A stretch of DNA of 12,684 bases, from the NCBI GenBank assembly GCA_900770515.1, contig CAAHDP010000110.1:1-12684 (forward strand), read 5' to 3'. This stretch comes from an uncultured Prevotella sp. Lineage in GTDB: Bacteria; Bacteroidota; Bacteroidia; Bacteroidales; Bacteroidaceae. Position numbers and translations under genes: made by a program. Shown one piece after another: positions 1-6,750 of this stretch. The stretch's first letter is position 1; every line of letters starts with the position of its first letter. The notes under the pieces were generated by a model. It made no database searches. It saw only the letters and a list, made by a program, of their open reading frames with translations, and had not been told where the DNA came from.

Positions 1-1
1 T

Positions 2-94
2 AACTGTGGTGCATACTATGTATACCACACTGTTTGCCCTACTTGCGGTTACTATCGTGGTAAGGTTGCAATCGTTAAGGAAGCAGCTGAATAA
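2..94 (+). CDS. rpmF: 50S ribosomal protein L32, 3' end only (partial)
   Basis: The first 30 codons in this frame, followed by TAA, read as the C-terminal half of ribosomal protein L32, a small zinc-binding protein of the large subunit. The visible part begins just before the last Cys of the first zinc pair (residues NCGAYY). It continues with the second pair CPTCG and the basic strand YYRGK, and ends in the acidic tail KEAAE. The start and the N-terminal basic half lie outside the window. The stop codon overlaps the fabH start by one base (TAATG), so the two genes are translationally coupled. In many bacteria plsX sits between rpmF and fabH; here they are directly joined, as I recall from other Bacteroidales. 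Confidence 0.93.
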   Translation, partial: NCGAYYVYHTVCPTCGYYRGKVAIVKEAAE

Positions 95-1107
95 TGGGTA
101 AAATCAATGCTGTAATCACTGGTGTAGGTGGATATGTGCCTGACTATATCCTCAACAACGAGGAGTTGTCACGCATGGTTGATACTACAGATGAGTGGAT
201 TACCACCCGTGTGGGTATCAAGGAAAGACGTATCCTCACTGAGGAAGGTCTCGGAACCAGCTATTTGGCTCGTAAAGCTGCTAAGCAGTTGATTCAGAAG
301 ACTGGCGTAGATCCAGACACAATCGATGCTTTGATTGTGACTACCACCACACCAGACTACAAGTTCCCTTCTACAGCATCTATCGTCCTCGGTAAGCTCG
401 GACTCAAGAATGCTTTTGCATTCGACTTCTCTGCAGCTTGCTGTGGGTTCTTGTACACTCTCGATGTTGCAGCCAGCATGATTCAGAGTGGCAGATACAA
501 GAAAATCATCGTTATCGGTGCTGATAAGATGTCTTCACTCGTTGACTACACCGACCGTGCTACCTGCGTACTCTTCGGAGATGGTGCCGGTGCAGTACTC
601 GTAGAGGCAACTGAGGAAGAGAACGTAGGTGTACAGAACTCATACCTTCGTACCGATGGACAAGGCTTGCCTTTCCTCCACATGAAGGCTGGTGGTTCTG
701 TCTGCCCTCCTTCACACTTCACCGTAGATCATCGTCTGCATTATCTTTATCAGGAAGGTCGCACAGTGTTCCGTTACGCAGTAACTGACATGAGTAACGA
801 CGTCTTGAAGATTATGGATATGAATAATCTGAAGGCTGATGATGTGAACTGGGTGATTCCTCACGAGGCAAATCTTCGTATTATCGAAGCGGTTACCAAG
901 CGTGCAGGAATTCCACTTGACAAGGTAGTAGTAAACATCGACCATTATGGAAATACGAGCGCCGCTACGATTCCATTGGCACTTTGGGATGCTGAGAGCA
1001 ATCTCAAGAAGGGCGACAACGTTATCTTCACAGCATTCGGTGCTGGCTTCGTTCACGGAGCTTCATTCTATAAGTGGGCTTACGATGGTGCTGCATACGG
1101 CAAGTAA
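94..1107 (+). CDS. fabH: Beta-ketoacyl-ACP synthase III (KAS III)
   Basis: KAS III condenses an acyl-CoA primer with malonyl-ACP to start type II fatty-acid synthesis in the cytoplasm. The 337-residue length is normal for the family. The thiolase-fold catalytic triad is visible: nucleophile Cys116 in SAACCGF, His257 in PHEANLRI and Asn287 in HYGNTSAA. The Gly-rich C-terminal segment FGAGFVHGA (315-323) is also present. Cys117 directly follows the nucleophile where E. coli has Ala; from the alignment Cys116 is the catalytic one. The ATG overlaps the rpmF stop (TAATG), which fixes the start. A long hairpin follows the gene before era. Family assignment is secure. Primer preference (acetyl versus branched-chain acyl-CoA) cannot be read from the sequence. 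Confidence 0.96.
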   Translation: MGKINAVITGVGGYVPDYILNNEELSRMVDTTDEWITTRVGIKERRILTEEGLGTSYLARKAAKQLIQKTGVDPDTIDALIVTTTTPDYKFPSTASIVLGKLGLKNAFAFDFSAACCGFLYTLDVAASMIQSGRYKKIIVIGADKMSSLVDYTDRATCVLFGDGAGAVLVEATEEENVGVQNSYLRTDGQGLPFLHMKAGGSVCPPSHFTVDHRLHYLYQEGRTVFRYAVTDMSNDVLKIMDMNNLKADDVNWVIPHEANLRIIEAVTKRAGIPLDKVVVNIDHYGNTSAATIPLALWDAESNLKKGDNVIFTAFGAGFVHGASFYKWAYDGAAYGK

Positions 1108-1148
1108 GACAAAAGAAAAATAGGATAGAATAATTATCTATATAACAA

Positions 1149-1206
1149 GGAAACGCATCTTTCTTATTTCATCTCTTTATATGAATAAGCAAGGATGCGT
1201 TTCTTT
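1149..1206 (+). terminator. Long imperfect hairpin between fabH and era (terminator or attenuator)
   Basis: An outer stem pairs 1150-1159 (GAAACGCATC) perfectly with 1194-1203 (GATGCGTTTC). A T-G wobble and two A-T pairs follow inward. An inner stem then pairs 1163-1168 with 1184-1189 and 1170-1172 with 1181-1183, leaving single-base bulges and an 8-nt loop. Only a short broken T-run (TTTCTTT) follows, so it may terminate inefficiently. No TAnnTTTG box lies between it and era, so era transcription presumably relies at least partly on read-through. The ATG at 1195 lies in its 3' arm, which argues against that ATG being the era start. Confidence 0.6.
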
Positions 1207-1227
1207 AGCTTAAAATCATTTTATTAT

Positions 1228-2109
1228 ATGCATAAAGCAGGTTTCGTTAATATTGTGGGTAACCCTAATGTGGGTAAGAGTACGCTGATGAATCAATTGG
1301 TAGGTGAACGTATCAGTATCGCTACCTTCAAGGCGCAGACCACCCGTCATCGTATCATGGGTATTGTGAATACCGATGATATGCAAATCGTGTTTTCTGA
1401 TACCCCTGGTGTCTTGAAGCCAAACTACAAGATGCAGGAGATGATGCTCGCTTTCTCGGAGAGTGCACTGGCTGATGCCGATGTCTTGCTTTATGTCACT
1501 GATGTCATCGAGAATCCGGAGAAGAACATCGACTTCCTCGAAAAGGTAAAGAAGATGAGAATACCGGTGCTCCTGCTCATTAATAAGATTGACCAGAGCG
1601 ACCCGAAGAAACTGGGTGATATCGTGGAGAAGTGGCATTCGCTCCTGCCGAATGCAGAGATTCTTCCAATCTCTGCGAAAAACAAGTTTGGTGTGGATAT
1701 GCTTCTCAAGCGTATTAAGGAGCTATTACCAGAGTCGCCTGCGTTCTTCGACAAGGATCAGCTGACGGACAAGCCGGCCCGCTTCTTCGTATCTGAAATT
1801 ATCCGAGAAAAGATACTCCTCTATTATGATAAGGAGATTCCTTATGCTGTAGAGGTGAGAGTGGAGCGGTTTAAGGAAGATGATACCCGCATCCACATCA
1901 ATGCCGTCATCTACGTGGAGCGTGATTCCCAGAAGGGCATCATCATCGGTCACCAGGGGGTGGCGCTTAAGAAGGTGAATACGGAAAGCCGAAAGGCTCT
2001 AGAGAAGTTCTTCGGAAAGAAGATTTTCTTGGAAACCTTTGTGAAGGTGGATAAAGACTGGCGCAGTTCACAGCGTGAACTCGATGCCTTCGGATATAAC
2101 CCTGAATAG
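1228..2109 (+). CDS. era: Ribosome-assembly GTPase Era
   Basis: Era is a GTPase that binds the 3' end of 16S rRNA and acts in 30S subunit maturation. From this start the protein has 293 residues, normal for Era. GTPase motifs are all visible: G1 GNPNVGKST (11-19), G2 region around Thr39-Thr40 in QTTRH, G3 DTPG (59-62), G4 NKID (119-122) and G5 SAK (149-151). The C-terminal KH domain has its RNA-binding loop as GHQG (241-244) in IIIGHQGVALKK. An in-frame ATG at 1195 would add 11 residues. I prefer 1228 because the protein then begins MHKAGFVNIVGNPN, as in Bacteroidales Era, and because the upstream ATG is buried in a hairpin arm. It lies in the same direction between fabH and der. Confidence 0.95.
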   Translation: MHKAGFVNIVGNPNVGKSTLMNQLVGERISIATFKAQTTRHRIMGIVNTDDMQIVFSDTPGVLKPNYKMQEMMLAFSESALADADVLLYVTDVIENPEKNIDFLEKVKKMRIPVLLLINKIDQSDPKKLGDIVEKWHSLLPNAEILPISAKNKFGVDMLLKRIKELLPESPAFFDKDQLTDKPARFFVSEIIREKILLYYDKEIPYAVEVRVERFKEDDTRIHINAVIYVERDSQKGIIIGHQGVALKKVNTESRKALEKFFGKKIFLETFVKVDKDWRSSQRELDAFGYNPE

Positions 2110-2237
2110 AAATGAGGGTTGACTCTCGCCAGAGGGGCGAGGGCCGGAGCAAGGTCAGCTTCGGCAAATTGTTAACTTGGATGCAGAGACCACATCCTTG
2201 AATACCTCCTCAAAGGAAGGAGGCTGAATGACTTATT
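2110..2237 (+). other. Structured era-der spacer (candidate der leader)
   Basis: This 128-nt gap holds three small potential stems. The first pairs 2123-2130 with 2136-2143 (CTCTCGCC with GGCGAGGG, one T-G pair, 5-nt loop). The second pairs GGATG 2179-2183 with CATCC 2193-2197. The third pairs CCTCCT 2205-2210 with AGGAGG 2218-2223 across a 7-nt loop. None is followed by a T-run, so they do not look like intrinsic terminators. No TAnnTTTG box is present, so der is probably co-transcribed with era. The AGGAGG lies 14 nt from the der ATG, too far for standard pairing, and 4 nt from an out-of-frame ATG at 2228 that opens a 14-codon ORF ending at 2272. Whether this regulates der is unknown. Confidence 0.45.
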
Positions 2238-3551
2238 ATGGCAAATTTAGTAGCAATCGTAGGTCGCCCTAACGTGGGTAAATCTACTTTATTCAATCGT
2301 TTGACTCAATCTCGCCGCGCTATCGTGAGCGATACAGCAGGTACTACCCGCGACCGTCAGTATGGCAAGTGTAGCTGGAACGGAAGAGAATTCTCAGTCG
2401 TGGATACCGGTGGTTGGGTCGTTAAATCAGATGACATTTTCGAGGATGCTATCCGCAAGCAAGTGTTGGTAGCTACCGAGGAGGCAGACCTGGTTCTCTT
2501 CCTGGTAGATGTGAACACCGGTTTGACCGACTGGGATGAGGACGTAGCCCTGATCTTGCGTCGTGCCAAACTGCCTGTTATCCTTGTGGCAAACAAGGTG
2601 GATAACAGCGCTGAATACTATCAGGCTGCCGAATTCTATAAATTGGGATTAGGCGACCCTCAGTGCATCAGTGCTGCAACAGGTGGTGGAACGGGTGACT
2701 TGCTCGATATCATATTAGACAAACTGCAGGACAATCCTGAGGAAGCTATCGAGGAAGATATCCCTCGTTTCGCTGTAGTGGGTCGTCCTAATGCTGGTAA
2801 GAGTAGCATCATCAACGCCTTCATTGGTGAGGACAGAAACATCGTTACCGAGATAGCCGGTACTACCCGTGACAGTATCTATACCCGTTACGACAAGTTC
2901 GGCTTCGACTTCTATCTGGTTGATACAGCCGGTATCCGTCGTAAAAACAAGGTGAGCGAGGACTTGGAGTTCTATTCTGTGATGCGTTCCATCCGTGCCA
3001 TTGAAAACAGTGATGTCTGCATCCTTATGCTTGATGCAACCCGTGGTATCGAGACCCAGGATATGAATATCTTCCAGTTGATTCAGAAGAACAACAAGAG
3101 TCTGGTGGTAGTAGTGAACAAGTGGGACCTGGTAGAGGAGAAGAACCAGAAGGTGATTGATACCTTTGAGAATGCCATCCGCAATCGTATGGCTCCATTC
3201 GTGGATTTCCCTATCATCTTTGCTTCTGCATTGACCAAGCAGCGCATCTTCCGTGTATTGGAAACAGCCAAGGAGGTTTACCAGAACCGCAAGATTCATA
3301 TCGGTACTTCCAAGCTTAATGAGGTGATGTTGCCTATCATCGAGGCTTATCCTCCTCAGAGCGTGAAGGGTAAGTACATCAAGATTAAGTACTGCACCCA
3401 GTTGCCTAACACCACGATTCCATCGTTCGTGTTCTATGCCAACTTGCCACAGTATGTAAAGGAGAACTATCGCCGCTTCCTGGAGAACAAGATTCGTGAC
3501 AACTGGTCATTGCATGGTTGTCCAATCAATGTCTTCATTCGTCAGAAGTAA
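2238..3551 (+). CDS. der: Tandem-domain ribosome-assembly GTPase Der (EngA)
   Basis: Der carries two GTPase domains in series and a KH-like C-terminal domain, and is needed for 50S subunit maturation. The 437-residue length is typical. Domain 1 shows G1 GRPNVGKS (9-16), G2 around TAGTTRD (33-39), G3 DTGG (56-59) and G4 NKVD (119-122). Domain 2 shows G1 GRPNAGKS (182-189), IAGTTRD (206-212), G3 DTAG (229-232) and G4 NKWD (294-297). The acidic linker (about 165-175, rich in Glu and Asp) separates them. The KH-like domain spans roughly 355-437. The start [12 protein letters not shown] is standard and no upstream in-frame start is better. It follows era and precedes a small lipoprotein gene by 51 nt, without a visible promoter in that gap. 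Confidence 0.97.
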   Translation: MANLVAIVGRPNVGKSTLFNRLTQSRRAIVSDTAGTTRDRQYGKCSWNGREFSVVDTGGWVVKSDDIFEDAIRKQVLVATEEADLVLFLVDVNTGLTDWDEDVALILRRAKLPVILVANKVDNSAEYYQAAEFYKLGLGDPQCISAATGGGTGDLLDIILDKLQDNPEEAIEEDIPRFAVVGRPNAGKSSIINAFIGEDRNIVTEIAGTTRDSIYTRYDKFGFDFYLVDTAGIRRKNKVSEDLEFYSVMRSIRAIENSDVCILMLDATRGIETQDMNIFQLIQKNNKSLVVVVNKWDLVEEKNQKVIDTFENAIRNRMAPFVDFPIIFASALTKQRIFRVLETAKEVYQNRKIHIGTSKLNEVMLPIIEAYPPQSVKGKYIKIKYCTQLPNTTIPSFVFYANLPQYVKENYRRFLENKIRDNWSLHGCPINVFIRQK

Positions 3552-3602
3552 AGTTGACGTGGAGAGAGAAGAATGCAGAGCGAAGAATCAAAATGTATTA
3601 AG

Positions 3603-4001
3603 ATGAAGAAACTTTTGATTTTTATGATGATAAGTATGGGGTTGGGACTTTCTTCCTGCAAGGAGGAGCGTCCTGACCCTTCTTACTTTGCCGGTATCGC
3701 CGCAAAGGGTTATTATGACCTACTTTTAGAGGGTAAGTATGAGGAGTATGTTGCAGGCTTCCACCAGCCTTATCGTATACCTAAGGGTTATCACGACCAG
3801 TTGTTGCTGAATGCCCAGATGTATGTAGAGCAACAGCAGGACGAGCATAAGGGAATGAGCAAGGTTGATATCCTGAGTGCCAAGGCTGATACCGCCCGTC
3901 ATGTAGCTGATGTCTTTTTGCAGATAGCTTACGGTGACAGTACAAAGGAACAGATTATTGTACCGTTGGTAGAGGTAAATGGAGAATGGAAAATGAGATA
4001 A
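3603..4001 (+). CDS. Small predicted lipoprotein, possible NTF2-like/DUF4878-type fold
   Basis: I do not recognise a specific function. From the ATG at 3603 the 132-residue product begins with a type II signal peptide: MKK, then a hydrophobic stretch, then lipobox LSSC with the lipidated Cys at residue 19. An ATG at 3573 would prepend ten polar residues ahead of the signal, so it is rejected. The mature protein starts CKEERPDP; an acidic/basic run right after Cys resembles the lipoprotein surface-export signal described in Bacteroidota, so the protein may reach the cell surface. The body has an amphipathic helix (AAKGYYDLLLEGKYEEY) and later strands ending VPLVEVNGEWKMR, a pattern seen in NTF2-like or DUF4878-type small lipoproteins. 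That fold assignment is tentative. It is probably the last gene of the era-der transcript. Confidence 0.75.
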   Translation: MKKLLIFMMISMGLGLSSCKEERPDPSYFAGIAAKGYYDLLLEGKYEEYVAGFHQPYRIPKGYHDQLLLNAQMYVEQQQDEHKGMSKVDILSAKADTARHVADVFLQIAYGDSTKEQIIVPLVEVNGEWKMR

Positions 4002-4017
4002 ATTGATATCAGATAGT

Positions 4018-4064
4018 TTATGAAAAAAGCTCTTGGCCGGTTAGGCTAAGAGCTTTTTTCATAA
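4018..4064. terminator. Strong bidirectional intrinsic terminator
   Basis: Bases 4018-4034 pair perfectly with 4048-4064 (17 bp, including AAAAAAGCTCTT and AAGAGCTTTTTT). Four more pairs follow inward (4035-4038 with 4044-4047, one of them T-G) around a 5-nt loop, GGTTA. The A6 and T6 runs inside the arms give a U-tract on either strand. It sits between convergent genes, 17 nt after the lipoprotein stop and 17 nt past the mlaF stop, so it serves both directions. Confidence 0.93.
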
Positions 4065-4080
4065 GGGATATTCTTATTTG

Positions 4081-4842
4081 TTATTTTTTCATTTCCACTT
4101 CCTTGACCTTGCGGAAGAGGTCAGAAGCAAAGACGAGATCATTTAGTTTTTCATTGGTAGAAGTCATCACCTGATCTTTGTTTCCTTGCCATTCTTTCTG
4201 ACCTTTATAAATGAAACAGATATTCTCACCTATTCCCATTACTGAATTCATGTCGTGGGTATTGATGATAGTTGTCATGTTAAACTCCTTGGTAATGCCT
4301 GAGAGAAGTTCATCGATGACGAGTGAAGTCTTAGGGTCAAGACCCGAGTTAGGCTCATCACAGAAGAGATATTTGGGATTCATGACAATGGCACGGGCTA
4401 TGGCTACACGTTTCTGCATGCCACCCGAAATTTCTCCAGGGTATTTCTGCTGTGCCTCTATCAGATTCACGCGGTCAAGGCATTCCTGTGCTCGCTTTAC
4501 GCGTTCCTTATAGTTAAGATTAGAAAACATGTCCAATGGAAACATCACGTTCTCCAATACATTGAGGGAATCGAAAAGAGCTGCACTCTGGAAAATCATT
4601 CCCATCTCTCTACGCATCAATACCTTCTCTTTCTTACTCATGCGTACAAAGTCGCGACCATCGTAGAGCACCTGTCCGCTGGTTGGGTCCAGGAGTCCTA
4701 CGAGGTTTTTCATCAATACAGTCTTTCCTGAACCGCTCTGGCCGATAATCAGATTGGTCTTGCCCGTTTCAAACTGTACGCTGATATTATCGAGTACGGT
4801 CTTGTCACCGAATGATTTCGTAAGATTTTTAACTTCTATCAT
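4081..4842 (-). CDS. mlaF: ABC transporter ATPase of the Mla (phospholipid transport) family
   Basis: This is the nucleotide-binding subunit of an MCE/Mla-type lipid transporter, predicted on the cytoplasmic face of the inner membrane. The 253-residue chain has Walker A GQSGSGKT (34-41), Q-loop Gln85 in MIFQSAALF, signature ISGGMQKR (138-145), Walker B YLFCDEP (158-164), D-loop SGLDP (166-170) and switch His196 in NTHD. The MQKR variant after the signature and the NSGLDP D-loop are characteristic of the MlaF group. The start ATG is 2 nt downstream of the mlaE stop, so the pair is translationally coupled. The gene ends 17 nt before the shared bidirectional terminator, and no MlaD-type substrate-binding gene follows. 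Symbol is by family resemblance; the transported lipid and direction are not shown here. Confidence 0.88.
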   Translation of the reverse strand: MIEVKNLTKSFGDKTVLDNISVQFETGKTNLIIGQSGSGKTVLMKNLVGLLDPTSGQVLYDGRDFVRMSKKEKVLMRREMGMIFQSAALFDSLNVLENVMFPLDMFSNLNYKERVKRAQECLDRVNLIEAQQKYPGEISGGMQKRVAIARAIVMNPKYLFCDEPNSGLDPKTSLVIDELLSGITKEFNMTTIINTHDMNSVMGIGENICFIYKGQKEWQGNKDQVMTSTNEKLNDLVFASDLFRKVKEVEMKK

Positions 4843-4844
4843 GA

Positions 4845-5591
4845 TTATGAAAGGATTTGAGTGAGAAATACGTCAGAGAAGAGAATCAGTACGCTGGAAC
4901 TGACAACAGCATCGGTTGAGGATTTACCTACTTCAACCGAACCGCCCTCAACGGTATATCCGAAGTAAGATGAAACGCTCGAAATGATGAATGCGAAGAA
5001 GAGACTCTTGATGATACTCATCCACACAAACCATTGGTTGAAGGAATGCTGAAGACCCAGGGTAAGATCATCCGGGGGCAGGATATGTCCGATATACGCA
5101 GTGCCATATGCTCCGATGATACCCATTCCGGAACTGAAGATAACCAGGAACGGCATGATGGTAACCAAGCCGAGAATCTTTGGCAGGATGAGATAGCATG
5201 CCGAGTTGACACCCATGATGTCGAGTGCATCTATCTGCTGGGTTACACGCATGGTACCCAACTCAGATGCGATATTCGATCCTACCTTTCCGGCAAGAAT
5301 CAGACACATGATGCTGGAAGAGAATTCGAGGAGCATGATTTCACGAGTGGTGTAGCCCGATACCCATCGAGGCATCCAGGGACTCTGGATGTTGAGCTTC
5401 ATCTGGATACAGATTACTGCACCGATGAAGAACGAGATGAGGAGAACAATACCGATGGAATCGACACCCAGTTGCTGCATTTCCTTGATATATTGTTTGA
5501 GGAACATACGCATACGCTCAGGACGAGAGAATGAGCGCCCCATCAATATCAGATATTTACCGAAGGTGGTAAGCCATTTTTCTATTATCAT
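4845..5591 (-). CDS. mlaE: Inner-membrane permease of the Mla family (MlaE)
   Basis: This is the permease partner of the downstream ATPase, 248 residues from the ATG at 5591. A TTG at 5600 would add three residues, but ATG is the better start (MIIEKWLTTFGKYL). Hydrophobic segments lie at roughly 45-65, 85-102, 135-165, 188-212 and 228-247. The family hallmark loop is GKVGSNIASELGTMRV (101-116), which includes the conserved Glu110, followed by QIDALDIMGV. An amphipathic N-terminal helix with RPERMRMF precedes the first membrane segment, typical of MlaE. The gene heads a two-gene minus-strand operon with mlaF, preceded by a TAnnTTTG box and a leader hairpin. It is divergent from lptB, another envelope-lipid transport gene. 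Confidence 0.9.
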   Translation of the reverse strand: MIIEKWLTTFGKYLILMGRSFSRPERMRMFLKQYIKEMQQLGVDSIGIVLLISFFIGAVICIQMKLNIQSPWMPRWVSGYTTREIMLLEFSSSIMCLILAGKVGSNIASELGTMRVTQQIDALDIMGVNSACYLILPKILGLVTIMPFLVIFSSGMGIIGAYGTAYIGHILPPDDLTLGLQHSFNQWFVWMSIIKSLFFAFIISSVSSYFGYTVEGGSVEVGKSSTDAVVSSSVLILFSDVFLTQILS

Positions 5592-5611
5592 GTTAATCAA
5601 TTATGCTTATG

Positions 5612-5640
5612 ATGGCTCAATTATCCAAGAAAAGAGCCAT
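5612..5640 (-). repeat. Inverted repeat in the mlaE leader
   Basis: ATGGCTC at 5612-5618 is the exact reverse complement of GAGCCAT at 5634-5640, with a 15-nt A/T-rich spacer. A G-T pair could extend it by one. If transcription starts near 5654, this forms a hairpin in the roughly 60-nt mlaE leader, about 20 nt ahead of the ATG. It could be a protein-binding palindrome or an mRNA structure; neither is shown. Confidence 0.5.
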
Positions 5641-5659
5641 TTCTTATTAAATTATGGTG

Positions 5660-5667
5660 CAAAATTA
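5660..5667 (-). promoter_or_regulatory. Putative mlaEF promoter, -7 box
   Basis: Read on the minus strand this is TAATTTTG, a full match to the Bacteroidota -7 consensus TAnnTTTG, followed by C. A weak -33 match (ATTG, from CAAT at 5690-5693) lies 22 nt upstream. The start of transcription would be near 5654, giving a leader of about 60 nt for mlaE. Confidence 0.65.
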
Positions 5668-5741
5668 ACCAAAATCCTCTAAAAAACTGCAATATTGTGA
5701 ATAGTTTTTGAATTTATAACCGTTATTTCCATGTTTTTTAG

Positions 5742-5749
5742 TATTTTTG
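5742..5749 (+). promoter_or_regulatory. Putative lptB promoter, -7 box
   Basis: TATTTTTG matches the Bacteroidota consensus TAnnTTTG. No good TTTG -33 element lies 17-23 nt upstream; the nearest TTTG (5707-5710) is 31 nt away. Transcription would begin near 5756, leaving only about 12 nt before the lptB ATG. The position immediately upstream of the gene supports it, but the missing -33 box lowers confidence. Confidence 0.55.
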
Positions 5750-5767
5750 CAACCAAATTAGCTAATT

Positions 5768-6589
5768 ATGGACGAAATTAATAATATAGATCAGCCTGCA
5801 AACCAAGAAGGTTTGGTGCTGAGAACCGAAGGCTTGGTGAAACGTTATGGCAAGCGAACTGTTGCCAATGGAGTTTCCATCAATGTAAAGCAAGGTGAAA
5901 TTGTGGGTTTGCTGGGACCGAATGGTGCCGGTAAGACCACGTCTTTCTATATGACAACCGGACTGGTGGTACCTAATGAGGGTCATGTATATTTGGGTGA
6001 TCAGGAGATAACCAGTTATCCTGTGTATAAGAGAGCCCGTGCGGGTATCGGCTATCTGCCTCAGGAAGCCAGTGTCTTCCGTAAGATGAGCGTGGAAGAT
6101 AATATCATGTCTGTACTGGAGATGACAGGTAAGCCACGCGATTATCAGAAGGCAAAGCTGGAGAGTCTCATCAAGGATTTCGACTTGCAGAAGGTCCGTA
6201 AGAACTTGGGTGACCAGCTTTCTGGAGGTGAGCGCCGTCGTGTAGAGATAGCCCGTTGTCTGGCAAACGATCCTAAGTTTATCATGCTTGATGAGCCGTT
6301 TGCGGGTGTCGACCCTATTCAGGTAGAAGAAATCCAGCATATTGTGTGGAAATTGAAGTATCGTAATATCGGTATTCTGATTACCGACCACAATGTGGAT
6401 GAGACGCTTACGATTACCGATCGTGCCTATCTGCTGTTCGAAGGTCGCATCCTTTTCCAGGGTACTCCAGAGGAGTTGGCTGAGAACAAAACGGTGAAGG
6501 AGAAGTATCTTACCACCAGTTTTGTGCTCCGAAAGAAGGACTTCCAATTGCTTGATGAGCAGAAAAAAGCACACGAAGAGAGGGAATAA
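5768..6589 (+). CDS. lptB: LPS-export ABC transporter ATPase LptB
   Basis: LptB powers extraction of lipopolysaccharide from the inner membrane with the LptFG permease. The 273 residues include Walker A GPNGAGKT (50-57), Q-loop Gln99 in YLPQEASVF, signature LSGGERRR (151-158), Walker B FIMLDEP (171-177), D-loop AGVDP (179-183) and switch His208 in TDHNVDET. FRKMSV (104-109) lies where E. coli LptB contacts the LptFG coupling helices. Compared with the roughly 240-residue E. coli protein it has about 17 extra N-terminal residues and a charged C-terminal tail of about 20 residues (RKKDFQLLDEQKKAHEERE). The partners lptF/lptG are not in the window. It is divergent from mlaEF, and tig follows 161 nt later with its own promoter. 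Confidence 0.94.
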   Translation: MDEINNIDQPANQEGLVLRTEGLVKRYGKRTVANGVSINVKQGEIVGLLGPNGAGKTTSFYMTTGLVVPNEGHVYLGDQEITSYPVYKRARAGIGYLPQEASVFRKMSVEDNIMSVLEMTGKPRDYQKAKLESLIKDFDLQKVRKNLGDQLSGGERRRVEIARCLANDPKFIMLDEPFAGVDPIQVEEIQHIVWKLKYRNIGILITDHNVDETLTITDRAYLLFEGRILFQGTPEELAENKTVKEKYLTTSFVLRKKDFQLLDEQKKAHEERE

Positions 6590-6619
6590 GGTTAAAAAAA
6601 CAAATTTTTCTCTTATATA

Positions 6620-6651
6620 TTAGGTATATCCATTAAAAATGCGTAATTTTG
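6620..6651 (+). promoter_or_regulatory. Putative tig promoter
   Basis: A -7 box TAATTTTG occupies 6644-6651 and is followed by C, a full TAnnTTTG match. TTAG at 6620-6623, one mismatch from the -33 consensus TTTG, lies 20 nt upstream, a suitable spacing. Transcription would begin near 6658, giving a leader of about 90 nt. The leader ends in an unstructured A/T-rich run (6710-6750), typical ahead of highly expressed Bacteroidota genes. A short ATTGG/CCAAT inverted repeat (6688-6692, 6703-6707) lies in the leader. Confidence 0.7.
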
Positions 6652-6750
6652 CAAGCCGATTGTGTGGAGAGCTAAATCCATCAATAGATTGGAATGCCTA
6701 AACCAATTGAATAAGAAAATAATTAATAATAATAAAAATAAGAAATCAAG

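Noticed and set aside
1195..1227. Upstream ATG extension of era (11 residues)
   Set aside because: The ATG lies in a hairpin arm and the extension is not seen in Era as I know it; the start at 1228 gives a standard N-terminus.
5592..5600. TTG start for mlaE
   Set aside because: The ATG at 5591 is three codons downstream and gives a normal N-terminus.
5762..6574. 270-codon open frame antisense to lptB
   Set aside because: It lies entirely over the lptB coding sequence, with no recognisable domain or start context.
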